A DNA stretch of 64,000 nucleotides from NCBI RefSeq assembly GCF_910596095.1, contig NC_056537.1, positions 3,262,574 to 3,326,573 of the forward strand, in the 5' to 3' direction. Of the stretch, positions 43,688 through 57,831 are shown piece after piece (position 1 is the stretch's first letter; every line of letters begins with the position of its first letter). The position numbers were made by a program, and so were the translations under genes. Below the pieces are notes generated by a model. The model ran no database searches, was not told the origin of the DNA, and saw only the letters and a list, made by a program, of their open reading frames with translations. Source of the stretch: Thunnus maccoyii. Lineage: Eukaryota; Chordata; Actinopteri; Scombriformes; Scombridae.

Positions 43688-46600
43688 CTACTTGATTATT
43701 GTGCACGTTTTTTCTATCTTACCCGACTTTCCATTGGTGAATTCTCCTTCGTTCTCGTCTCCGACAGGGATCTTCTCGTATTTTCCGTGACCAGTGACAA
43801 CAAATTTGTACTTTTTACTGGCTGCTGAGCCCTGAAGAGAGAAAACACAATGATAAGTTCATCCTGTGACCTTTAATTATACCTTTACCTTTGCATATAA
43901 GTTCAATAATAAAGTTTTTAAAAAAAGTGCAATGGGTTCAGAAATTTTGTGACTGACTTGACTGTAATTATACACAATAAAAGGTGTTTCACAATAAAGG
44001 TAACATTGACATAATAAAATGATTGAATTATCAGAATTAAAAGAAAAGAATATAACATAATAAAAGTTTATATATATATACCTTCACTCTTTGGCCCGAC
44101 CTCCCCGATGAGTCTCCGATGACCTCCCACATGTTCTTCTTCTGCATCACGTCTCCAGGCTTCACATCCTGACAAATCATTCAATAATCAATACAAACAA
44201 ACTGGTTGGTATTCTGTGTTCAGCAGACGTGTTTGAGAAATAATAATAATATTCAATTTGTTCCTGAGAGTGAGACGAGAAGATGGATGTCAGTCTCATG
44301 CCAGGGCTGCTTAGCTTAGCTTAGCATGAAGACTGGAAGCTAAAGCTGCAACGATTAGTCTATTAATTGATTAGTTGCCAACTATTAACTGGTTGGAGTA
44401 ATTCTTTAAAGAAAAAAAAGTCCAAATTCTCTGATTCCAGCTTCTTAAATGTGAATATTTTCTGGTTTCTTGAGTCTCTGTGACAGTAAAGTGAATATCT
44501 TTGAGTTGTTGACAAAACAAGACATTTGATGACGTCATCTTGGGCTTTCTGACATTTTATAGACCAAACTAATTGATAATCGTTAGTTGAGCCCTACTGG
44601 AAGCAGAGGAAACAAGAAAAAAGAGCCAAAGAAGTTCAGAAATACATTTATGAACAGCTCTAAAGCTCCCTAATTAACACCTGGTGTCTTATTTGTTTGT
44701 TTTGTGCAGAAACATTAATGTAAAAAACACAGTTCTTTGTTTGTCAGATGTACAGATTAAACATAAGATGTTCTTTTAAAAGGAGGTAATATTCTTTCAT
44801 CTTTGCCCTCAGAACTTCTGTCTTAAAAGCTTTTTTTATATTTTTGTTGTTAAGTTGAAAAAAAGTATATTTTTCTGACCTGAATTGGCCTAATCTTATG
44901 ATTTTTAAATATTATTTTCATTAATTTCAAAGAAACTAGTTTGCTTCTCATCCAAGTTAATTCCAGAGTAAAATATTTTCCAAACATATGAAGTAAAGCT
45001 GAATTCTCTGACTCATGTTTGACCGCTGCTGCTGCTTCATGTTCTTCCCACAAGAGGGAAACCTCAGATAACAAACTCTCAAAGCTGCACCTGAACACAT
45101 CACGGTTTCTACTCTCAGTTTGTTTTTTCCTGCAGCTGCTCTGCTCTTTAAAACACACTCAGACGGTCGATTTCATCTCAAGAATCTGAAAATTTGTTCA
45201 GTTAAGATCTTTCCACACTTTGTCCAAGTCTCATTTATAAGAAATTAATGTTAAAAAAAAACATTATGGATCATTTTCACGGCATTCACAGCTTGTTTGC
45301 ACCAAACAAAAGTCTTTGCTTTGTTCTTGTTTTGGCATTAAAATCCATTTTCTTCAAGAATCATTGCTCTGGCTCGGAGTTTGTTCGAGGAAACCTGAGA
45401 TTTCTGTTCAGAGACTTTGAATAAATGAAGAGCAGCTTTAATAAAATCTGTCAGGAGGAAAGTGAACGTCTGAGCCGAAGGAGGAGAATTAAACATGTTG
45501 TGTTTGTGACTTACTGCCGGTTTGGCAGGCGACTGTCTGCTGCCATCAGTCGGACCCTTCACCCACTGCGTGATCAGGCTCGCCACGCCGACCTTTAACC
45601 CTTCAGTGTCCTGATTCAGAAAAAACAAAGCAAAAACGATGAGAACATACACAGATGTTCAGTAAAAACAGCATCAACATGCCTCATTTTTCATAATAAG
45701 TGTTATAATTTTTAAAGGGGATATATTCTGCACATTTCCAGGTGTATATTTATATTCTGGGACTCTACTAGAATATCTTTGCATGATTCACAGTTCAACA
45801 AACTCCTTATTTATCTTCTACTGGCCCTTTATGCAGCCTCTCAGTTCAGCCTCTGTCTGAAACAGGCCGTTTTTAGCTCCTGTCTCAATGGAAGTGATGG
45901 AGGCCAAAATCCACAGTGTGTCCACACAGTCATTTAAAAGTCTCTGTGAAGCTTCTATTCAGCTTCAGCAGTCTGAGTTAGTCATATCAAGTGGATATCT
46001 GACACATTTACAGTCTTTTTAGCATCAAATTCCCTCTTTGTGTTTCCTCGGACAGTGTTTCCCTGTTGAGCTGCAGGTGGAAGTATAGTAACAAAAAGAG
46101 GAACTTTGGCACTAAAAAGACTGTAACGTTGAAAGATATCTACTTGATTTGACTCATTTGGACGCTGAAGCTTCATATTAGCTTCACATAAAACTATAAA
46201 TGTCTTCTCTACATCTAAATCTAAAATCCCAGAGTGATTCTTTGGTTTTCCCTGGAAGGTTGAGACAGAATCTCGGAGCTCAGACAGAAAACCAGACATG
46301 AGTTCAAACTTTATGTAATGTCTCGGCTCATTATCACCGCTCTCTAATTCAGAGAAGTTTCATATTAAACTCATGAGAGAGATTACGAGTCGTGCCAGGA
46401 ATTAAAGTAACAATCTCAAAGATCTCTGATTCATTCTGTTTGGGCACTTATTGCGATAAGCGATAATCCAAACAGTGTCGCCGGTGTGACGTCAGTCTGT
46501 AGTCATCAGTCTTTTCTTTGTTTGTTCAGCCGTAGTAACCGTTTACTTGCAACAGCAGACGAGACCGGAAAAAACAGTACTTCATAACCACTTCATATAC

Positions 46601-49600
46601 AAGTGGGTTGAAGAGTGAGTCTGTTGTGTTAGCTCCGCCTACCCTCTCTGGCTAATCAATCACTGCTGAGCGATGGAAAACGCGTCACTAACTGTGCATT
46701 ATCTCTGGATTTGTCCTGGGAATGTCGCCCCCGACACCCAGCTCATAACCATCATAATACTGTGACTTAACAGACATTTATTTAAGTGAAAATCAAGATT
46801 ATTACTTTAAAATAGAGGTGTGAGGTTGACACTCTGCGGTCAAACTGACAAACACGACAGAGTCTGAGAGAGAAATGACATCGCAGCCTCTTTAGCACTC
46901 ATCAAAAACACCTGACAGGACATTCAAAGCCACAGTAGCTTAACCAGCGTGATACTTGGTTAAAGCCCTTATTTTGTAGAGTTTAAATATCCATCTTTGT
47001 TTGCAAAAATAAAAACATCCTGATGAAAATGTGTCATGTGTTTTATTTCAGCTCATTCATATCTGTACACACAAGCTTTAAATGTTTAAGGTACATTTCA
47101 CTCATATGTTCAGTATCCACATTTTTGCATCTTGCCAAATACGTTAATTAGCTACATTTTCTCATTATATTGAGAGAAAATGTGATTTAATTTACATATT
47201 AATTGTTCCAATTTAGTTGTATATGAACATTATTTCTAGGAGACAGAATTGCATGTTGCCAAAATCTGAAATTTTCCAATTTTACACTGAAAAATTGTGT
47301 TTTCTGACCTTGCAGGAGGCTCCCTTGGTGGGACTCTGGCTCCAGGCCTCTCCGGCTTCAAACAGGTTCTTCTTGGAGGCGACGACCTCGGGTGCGCTGG
47401 GCAGGTCGGTCAGCGACACCTTCACTGCTCGGGTCTCGATGGAGTTCTGGACAACAACAACAACAAGCCCGAGTTAGTGCTGTGTACGCTGAAGAAATGC
47501 AGATAAAAAAAAGTACATTATCATGGTTTTCTTGTGTGTGTTTATTAGTCGCAGGTACAGTATGTGCACAGTTCTGCAGCACCTTTATACGTTAAATAAA
47601 ATATATATATTTCCATCTTTTCAAACCATTTCTGTCTATAAAAAGGTTATTTGTTGCAAGACAAATTAAAACATTATTTCTAAAAACTTGTGTTAGTATA
47701 AAAAAAACAAAGAATAAGATACAATAAGATAATTACATAAAATACTCAAAACAACTTGATTTTTCTTGGTTGTTGTGTATAATAAAAGTTTTTAAAGTGC
47801 CAGATATAAATTAAGTTTTTTGTTAAAGGAAACCTTGATTAATGTGGCAAATATCAAATAGCTTTATTATAAATTTCTTGGAACTTTTCTCGTGAATCAA
47901 CACACTGAAATAATTTCTTACAGGTAAATTGTATACTGCAGACTTCCTGTAATTAGATTTTTCTATTCTTTATCCTTGTTACAGTTCCTTTCTCTATATA
48001 TTGCTTTTGTTGTATCTTCAGTTCTAGACTATTTTATATCATACATTTCTTAATGGATCGTTCTGTTTTATTTTGGAACTTTGTCTCTGCCTGAATCTTG
48101 CCACCATAAAAATAACCATGAAAATGTCATTTCCATTTAACTGATCATAAGAAATTACATTTTTCAAAATGTAATAGTTTACAATTTAATTTCTATATTT
48201 CTGTGGTACATTGTCTCTGTTGTCTGTCAGTCCCAGTATTGTTATGGGAGTGTTTGGTTTTGGGGTGCAATAAAATTTAAAAAAAAAAAAAAATCAATTT
48301 AGTTGTCTTTTAAATGTTCACTGTGGCAGTGATTATACATTTCTTATATTTTTTATTTTAATTATTAATTAAACAACATAATTTTAATATTGGCAGCCCT
48401 GGACCTCCATACCTCCAAAGCTGAAAAAGTGCTTTATACAAATAAAGTTAATTCATGTATAGAGAATAAAAACAGTGTCAAAAGACTGGTTAATGTTATC
48501 TAACCTTCAAAAATATATGGTGAGAATATTCTCAACATGTAATTTCTGCATCTGTATTGTAATTTGTGTAAAACCTGTTTTTTTTATTTTAAAAGAACTC
48601 CATAAATAAAAAATGTCTCTGTTTAACCTCGGGTCATGCAGCGTGCTGTTAATCAACCTGGGAACCGCCTGAGGTGAGGACTGATAACAGGGAACGGAAG
48701 GATAAAAATAAAGAGCTCTGAACATCGGGCGGGGGGGGGGGGGGGGGGGGTTATTCCCGTCGTATATCTGTCAGATATAAAAAACAGTGAGCTGTGATGT
48801 CATCGTCCAGGTGCTCCAGAGGTTTGTGACTGCAGCACAAAAAGGGTCAGAGCTGCTTTCTGCCCCTCAGCTGCTGTAAAACAATAAGAGTCTAAAGGTT
48901 GAAGTGAACATCAGGAGCTTCTGACTGTGCAGAAAAAACAGCAGAGGGATGTAGAAAAGTAGAAACTACATCATTTTGTTTTGCCGTGTTGGCAGTGCGG
49001 TTGAAGAATGTTGATGTTTTTGGTTGGCTGGATGCAGATTTCCATGAATTTCCTCAGAATTTTCCTGCTTTCCAGATGCTGTATGCAGAGGTGCGGCGGC
49101 GCCTTTATACAGGTCTAAGGCATGCGTGTGTGCGTGCGTGCATGTGCATGCGTGTGCGTTTGCGTGCTGACCTCCACAGCGTGGGCGTACTGCTCCAGCT
49201 TGTCGTCAATCTTGGGCAACAGGACGAGAGGCTGCGTCTTCTTAAAGCTGTTACTGATTCAAACGAAACACAACAAACACAACCAGTTAAAACCAGATTA
49301 CAAACTCTGCATGTGTTGTTCTTTTTCCCCCTCTTTTTATTTTTCATGTTGATATGATCTGTTGGTTCTCAGATCAGGGATCTATTGTCCTTCAGGCATC
49401 TCCAGAAATCCCAAGGTTCATTAAAGAATCTTCCTAATTCAATGATGTGAAAGAAGAGATTCTGTTTGTTTCACTTTCATCTCAAATTCAAACTTAAAAA
49501 AAAAAAAAAACAAAGTCAGAATTCAAACCAGCACAATGAATGAATGAAGGCTTGTATGAAGTGTTTTTGTCTGTTAGTTTCTGTCCAAACTCTCCATCTT

Positions 49601-52600
49601 CCCCAAACACCAAAAACCTCTTCTCTCTGATTTTTTTGAACAGCTCCAGATACGAGTTATGAGCCGCCAGTTGACGTTATTCCTTCACAGCGAGGGAGGA
49701 AAACCTCATTTATCATCTGAATCATTCGCTTCAAAACGTCCGAGGCGTTTTAACAGAAGGGTTTACACCTGATGATGTCATGATTGACAGCACCTGAGAT
49801 GACATGAGAGCCGCCGCCGATCTAACACGTTCGGTTCGAAACAGTTTAGGTCTTTATGAGTTTCTTCCTGCTGTGCTGCTGAGAGGTTTCACCGCTGGAA
49901 GGTTTGACTCAGTCAGATTTTTTTCCTTTGACAGTTAAATTGCAAAAATCTGCAAAAGTTTGAGGATGCCTCCTGGGATTTTAGGAAACAGTGGTCGACA
50001 CTTTTGCCCTTTTTCTGACATTTTACTAGATATTTGCAGTTTGGCGTTAATTCAATCCAACATCTCGTCAACTATAAAAGTCTGACAATTTGGAGTTTGT
50101 TTGCATCTTTGAATGTCTTTTTTTTCCCAAATCTTTTTTAATAAATAAAAATCTTTGACCTCTTGACCTATGAAACACATTATTAGGGCTGCAACTACAG
50201 ATTACTGTCATTATCAATTAATCGCTCAGTCTATTTAATATCAGAAAATACTTAAAAATAATTAAGATATTTAGTTTACTGTCATAGAGGATGAAAGAAA
50301 CCACAAAATATTTGCATGTAAGAAGCTGAAATGAGAATTTTGGCCTCTTTTTCTATAAAAAAATGACTCAAAGCGATTCATCAGTTATCAAAATAACTAG
50401 CTATTAATTTTCTGTTGATCAACTAATCGATTAATCATCATCGGTAAGATAAACGTGTGTAATATGTTGCACCTCAGTGAACAGAAACACACTAACTCTG
50501 CTGAAGTCAAAGGTTGAGCTTTCATGTTCCTAGTAGTAATTTAAAATAAAATCATCCGAACAGAGGCTTCACTCCCGCCGAGAGCTCTGCAGAGCTGATA
50601 ACTTCCTGCTGCAGACTGACTGGAGCCGACAGACCTCAGCGGCCACCAGAGAAAACACAGCTGCCTGCATCTGGACGGAGTTAACCGGAGTCATAAATCA
50701 CAGCTGATGAGGGTGACGTGGACCCTCCTCATCAGCGTTTACTGTCAGACGGCAGAGTGTCAACCAGCAGACCTGAAACACTGATTCTGATGATCATTAT
50801 TTAAGATATTTATCAATCTAAATACTAATTATTCTCTGGTTCCAGCTCCTCAGTTGGGGAGATTTGCTGCTCTTATCACTGAAAACGGAATATTTTAGCG
50901 TTTCATAATGTTGGTCGGACAAAACAAGATATTTGAAAATGTCTTTTTTTTAAAAAAAACTTTTTTCCTGACATTTTATAAATTAAAAGATGAATCGATT
51001 AATCCAAAAAATGAGTTAGGGTTAGGTTTAGGGTTAGGGGTTAGGGTTAGGGTTAGGGTTAGGGACAGGGTTAGGGTTAGGGACAGGGTTAGGGGTTAGG
51101 GTTAGGGACAGGGTTAGGGTTAGGGACAGGGTTAGGGGTTAGGGGTTAGGGTCAGGTTTAGGGACAGGGTTAGGGTTAGGGTTAGGGACAGGGTCAGGTT
51201 TAGGGACAGGGTTAAGGTTAGGGTTAGGGACAGGGTTAGGGACAGGGTTAGGGACAGAGTTAGGGTTAGGGTTTGGGTTAGCAGACCTGAAACATTGATT
51301 CTGATGATCATTATTTAAGTTATTTATCAATTTAAATACCAATTATTCTCCTGTTCCAGCAATCGATTAATCCAGAAAATAACAAGGAGTTGCTGCCCTT
51401 TAAATGAGTCTGTCAGTTGGAGTGTACGGTGGCCTGCAGGGACAGTTTAACCAAAGCAACAAACTGCAAATAAGACAATTCAAGAGTCAATACTGCTCTT
51501 ACAACTTTGTGGCAACATTTTGAAGAAGATTTTTTTCCTGTTTCAACATGACGATGCCCCCGAACAAAAAGCCACCTCCATAAAGAAATGGTTTCCCCAG
51601 TTTAGTTTGGAGGAAGTCGACTGTCCTGCAAAGAGTCCCGACCTCGACCCCATCCAACACCTCTGGGGTGAACGAGTCAGACCTTATCACCCAACATCAG
51701 CGCCGGACCTCGCAAATGCTCTCGTGGCTGAATGGAAGCAATTCGGCTGTCAACATACTTTCAGTGTAAATAACCTTGTCAAGCAGCATTAACATTAGAT
51801 TATTTGACTTGTTTCTGGGAAACTGGTCATGATTCTTCTTGGATAAATCCTCCAGTTTTACAGGAAACAAGTCTGAAAAGGGGGACTGAATGGTTTATGT
51901 GGAAATCCCTTAAAAGAAAACCAGATGTTCTGCTTATTTCTAATGTCAAATCAATCTTAAAACTATGCAAGACAACAACAAAAAAAACTGCACAAATCTT
52001 ATCTTTTTTTCTATTTCTTATAAATCGCTTAAATTCAACACAATGTCGGCTCTGGATCAGGCTGTATCCTCATTGGCTGCTTTTAACAAAATGTTAGCAT
52101 TTAAATTTCATTTTCTCCTCTGCCAGAAGCTTTAAAACTGCTCCATTCAGAACACATGTACAAAACTTCATTTTAAGTGCTAGTGGAGATCCCAACGTTC
52201 CCAGAGATATAAAATATGTCAAACTGAGTTTTGGGGGAAATAAATAAAATAAAATAATGCACAAAATAACATCCAGAATGATTTCAGCTGATGAAAAACA
52301 GTTACAGATGGCAGCAGTGGAAAGTAACTAAGTACATTTACTCAAGTACTGTATTTAATTTACAATTTCAAGGTACTTGATGCTACTTTATTCTTCCACT
52401 CCACTACATTTCAGAGGGAAATATTGTACTTTCTACTCCACTACATTTATTTGACAGCTTTAGTTACTTTTCAGATGAAGATTTGACACAATGGATAATA
52501 TAACAAGCTTTTAAAATACAACACATTGTTAAAGATGAAACCAGTGGTTTCCAACCTTTTTGGCTTTTGACGTCTTACAAAAAGCAGTGTGTAGTCGGGG

Positions 52601-55129
52601 TCACATTTCACATGTCTATGAGTTGTTAACAGCTCCACCAAATAGTGATTTTTCCCTCTAAACTTCTCACATGCTTTCATTTCAATAAATGTTCAAATGA
52701 TCCAATATTTCAGCAAAAATCAAAGATTAGAGAAAAAGTCCAAAAACTGAAAACAGATTTGTGTATCAGAACTTTGTTTTTTCTTCTTTCCTCTCCCATT
52801 AATCATCTCACCACCCCTCAGATTTATCTGCTGACCCTTTGGAGGGGCCCGACCCCTAGGTTGGGAACCACTGGACTAAACTAGCTAACTGTATATAAAG
52901 TAGTGTAAACTAGCTCCACCTCCAGCAGCTACAACAGTAACATGCTGCTCTAACACTGATGCTTCACTATTGATAATCTAATGATGTCATATATAATAAT
53001 ATATCAGTCAGAGGGACCAAACCACTACTTTTACTGCAATACTTTAACTACATCAAGCTCATAATACTTATGTACTTTTACTGCAATACTTTAACTACAT
53101 CAAGCTCATAATACTTATGTACTTTTACTGTAATGGAGTATTTTTACATTGTCGTATTAGTACTTTTACTTGAGTAAATAGTTCTTCCACCACTGCAGAA
53201 TGAATCACTGTCAGTCAGGACATCGATGAAGATATTCACCTTTTCTTCAGCGAGCGGTTCAGGGACTGAGTTCTCTCTGTGATCTGAAAAAGAAGAATAT
53301 GTCTGAGGTCAGTCTTCTGTCTCCTCCTCAGCTCAGAAGTGTGTTAATTACAGTTTGACTCCGTCCAAGACAAACAGAGTCGAGACTAGCTGGCCTTCAT
53401 CAAACTGTACATGTCGGCGCGAGCAGAGGATGATGGGAAACTCCAGCTGCATTCAACACTCTGAGACACATTTATTATTGCCTATAAAATCATCATCATG
53501 TTGGAATGACATGTTTGCTTTTAGACTTCCTTTTTGGACAAGAGACCTATTTTCCTTATGAATGCATTAAGTCATTTTATCAACTATTGCTGGATTATAA
53601 TCCCTTTTTTGTATTTGTTCTGTTAATTTTTGTAATTTTAATTTTTCCACCTACAGCTCCTTTGTCCCAGCCTGCTGTTCGAGGCTTTTCTAATGTGTCT
53701 TTGATGTAAGAGATGAAGGACAAAGTCTTCAGCCCTCGTTCTGACGAAGTCTGAGTTAAACAAACCAAGTGGTTTTCTTCGTCTTGCTGGTCGTTTGTAG
53801 GTTGATTGCTGGTGTTTCGTTCCAGCAACAAACCTACGCCTACCAGGACGAATCCGGCTGCTGCAGCTCAGCAAGAAAAACACACAGAAGGAATTTGGTA
53901 CTAAGCCGCTTGATTTATGTAAACTCAGACTGCTAAAGCCTCATATTAGCTAGTGGATGGAGGGCTGTAGATGTTGTTCTACGTCTCTTAATTCAAGAGG
54001 AAAAGTTTCATTTATTTGTTGTATTTGGCAGAACAACACGAAACATTTGAGGAATGGGAAAAGGGAGTTGTGAAGTATGAGAGGTCGCTGGTTCTGGATG
54101 TATTTCATCATTCTGTCTCCTCAATGTCACTGAACATAGAAACTCAGGATTCTCCTGGATAATATAATGATCCAACAGGTTTATATTCTGACCACCAGTT
54201 TGCATCATTTCAACTTTGTTTCTGAGAATTCATGTTTTGTCCATGACTTTGGCACACGGCTAAGAAGACTACATTACCCATGAGCCAATCAAAACAAAAA
54301 CAAAAACTGTAGTCGCTGAATTCACTCAAACTGACAAGTCACTCTGTAGATTGACTAATTTTTAGCTTCTGCTCATCGTTAGCGGTTCATATGACTGGGT
54401 TTTAAGCTCCGTGATTGGCTGTTTCTTGCTGAAATGCACCTTGGAAGCTGTAGTTAACTTCTACCCAGATGATGTTTACGTCCACAGTCTTGTATCTTTG
54501 ACTTTTGACTAAAGAACCTGATATTTTCTAATGCAGTTCTTAATCTCTTGTACTGACGATTTAACCAGGAGAGTTTCATGCTCATCCAAACTGTATGAAA
54601 AATGAACCAGAACCAGTGGAGCCCAGAATAGCTCCTCACACTTCTAAACTCTGTAGTTTATACATGCAATACATGAAACAAGAGTCCAGTTTGCTTTTCT
54701 AACACATGCACAGTGGGCTCATATGTAGTACAGACAGTCTGCATAGCTGACATCTGCAGATGGCGAACCCACACTGATTAGACAACTATGAACAACTATG
54801 AACTGACCTTTACAGTGGAGTCATGTTAGGAAGGGATCACTTCACAACCAGTATCAACAGTATCGACAATAATCACACTTTTCAACATACATATGGAACA
54901 TAAATACATAAAGTATTGTATTGTATTGAGACTCTGTAAACAGATGTGTATCACAGCTGCAGTTGTTTGTCACATGTTGGTGAAACTTAATTTTGCTGCT
55001 TTTAATTTTCTCTGTAGGCAGCAGAAGACTGATGTTCAGATGTTCAGATGTTCAGGACAGGATCAGTATTTTCTCTGACCTCAGAGGTCAAACATCAAAG
55101 TCTGAACTGCAGGGCTTTCAGACTGCATG

Positions 55130-55193
<64 letters not shown>

Positions 55194-57768
55194 AAGGGAA
55201 CCCTTGTGCTCCAGCTGAACACTCAAACCTCAGACTGAAGCCTTTTGACCCAGATTCACTGAAAATGAATATTAGAGACACTTTTTATTCTAACATTACT
55301 GACTGAAGGTCACCTGACGTCCTGACATCTCTCAATCATCTGTCTAACCACTATATTGAAAACTAGACTTTTATCAAATGTATCCACACCAACTATAATA
55401 AATGTGAGTGTGACATCAAAACACAACGTTCAAATGGTTTTGCCAACTTTCTTTCTAGATTTTCCCATTTACACCTTCAGATATGATCTGTATCTGTAAT
55501 AAGGGAACACACAGTCAGAAGTGATCGGATCAGCCAGACCACATTGGGAGGTGGGTTCACACTGTGATCAGATCTCACCGGGTGTAAATGTCATCTGTAC
55601 AGTGTGACAACTTTCATGAAGCAAGTCGTAAGCTCTCTCACAGCAAGCAAGTAGCCGTGGTGGCTAGCAGGTCTTTGGCTCGTGGCCTTCCTTCCGTTGA
55701 TCCTGGATGCACCATGTGTGACTGACCCGCCTAACTCATTTACATATTGAGATCCAATCACAGTGTGAGCACAACTGATAACCTACAATGCACTTTAATG
55801 CCAATGCAGAGACCTATTGATCAGAAGTCATTATCAAGATACAGATCACATGTTAATACCAGGTGTAAATGTGTTTGTTATATATTTTTTAAAAAAGCAC
55901 CTTGTGACAAATCTGGCCACTTTTTGGACAGAAAGAAGTTGTTAATATTTCTCAGCGAATGTTTGCTGATGTGTCTTTGGCTCTTTGGATTTTTTAAAGA
56001 ACTAGACATAGAGCTACCTCTCAGTCTTGCTGCCAATTTTTCCTAGTGGTCACTTGCAGTATTGCAGCTGAAAAAACATTTTCCGCACAAACCGCCATTA
56101 CGAAAGAGACGTCTGTTGACAGAACACCTCCAGCTGCAAATAAGGTCAGTTATTACTCTTTATATTATATGTTTTTAATCCATGAAGTTTTTATACTTAA
56201 AAATCCGTGACATCATCCCAATGTAAAGTCTAACGGCTGAGCAGGAAAAACACCACTGCGTATATTCAGTCTGTCCACACAACATGGAAGCGAGAAACTT
56301 TTTGGCTCATGCACCAGACGAATGTTGAATAGGCGCCATCTTTGAGTCCGGTGACCACTTCTTATAACAGATCCATGGTTGAGTGAAGGCAGAGAGCAGC
56401 AGCACATTCAGTGGACCAATCATCATCCAGACAGATGATGATTGTGTGTACTTAACAACCAATCACTGATTCCCATTGTTTGACTGGACAACTCCTCCTT
56501 TATTTTAATTCTACTAGATTTAAATGAGATTTTTTTTATCTGTACAACAGCCTGCATGAAATAGTTTTTATATTAAAAGTAGATTTACAGTAGATGCATA
56601 TTGTGGTGTAGCAGCTTTAAAAAAATAAGCTAGTTAGAGTCAGTTTAGTTTGACTTATTTTCTTTACTGTCATATTTTATATCTGTAGTCATGTTATGAC
56701 ATCAAATATATGCAAATATCCAAAAACATTTGGTGACTTTTCAAGCAGGCTTTAGCCACTTTCCACTGAAAATAGTTTGGCAAAGCCGTTCAAATCAGAC
56801 AAATATTTAAGTGTATCTATTACAGGTTTGTGTGAAACCCTGTTAGGTACAATTTGATGGAGAATGACACCACATTACTGAGTAAATGGATTTTAACATG
56901 CAGCACAAATGCATCAAAGCTGTTTTCCCTGAAGAAATGTTCACCTTTTTTCATTATTTTTTTTATTATAGTTTTAGCATTCAATGATCTAAATGTCTGT
57001 AAATGTTTCTGTTCTTCATTCAGTTCAATGAGGAAACAGAAAAACTTCTAAAACACGATGCAGAAATGCAGCAGACGCATGCAGAGTCATGCACATGTCA
57101 AACTGAAACATGACATGTGCGATGTAAGTGATGGGAGACAAAAATGTATTTAAAAGTTTATCTGAAGCTAATATGAAGCTTCAGCGTCCAAATGAGTCAA
57201 ATCAAGTAGATATCTTTCAACGTTACAGTCTTTTTAGTGCCAAAGTTCCTCTTTTTGTTACTATACTTCCGCCTGCAGCTCAACAGGGAAACACTGTCCG
57301 AGGAAACACAAAGAGGGAATTTGATGCTAAAAAGACTGTAAATGTGTCAGATATCCACTTGATATGACTAACTCAGACTGCTGAAGCTGAATAGAAGCTT
57401 CACACAGACTTTTAAATGACTGTGTCGACACACTGTGGATTTTGGCCTCCATCACTTACATTGAAAACACATTTGAAGGATCTTTTAATATCCAGTATGA
57501 ACAGGAGGAATGATTACAGCGAGGAAAACCTCTTTCACTGTTCATATGGACACCTGACTGTTGTTTTTAAGACATGCTTGATATATTGTGAATCTTTCCT
57601 TTAATATAAACTGTGTACTAATTATTATCTTGTGCCCAAAAGATTTTAACTTGTGGGCACAAGATAAGAAAGTAAAATCTTTGTGGTCTCTTCTTTGTGT
57701 TTGTTGGACTCATTCAGTGAGTATCAGTGAGATCTCTGATAACATAACATGCTTGTACTGGTGCAGCC

Positions 57769-57831
<63 letters not shown>

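Noticed and set aside
45982..46299. Shared protein-like frame also seen at 57128-57367 (about 70 identical residues)
   Set aside because: Both frames lie in the fold-back interspersed repeat; identity comes from the repeat, not from a conserved gene.
51013..51280. Chromosome end suggested by TTAGGG
   Set aside because: lsp1 exons continue on both sides, so the block is interstitial.
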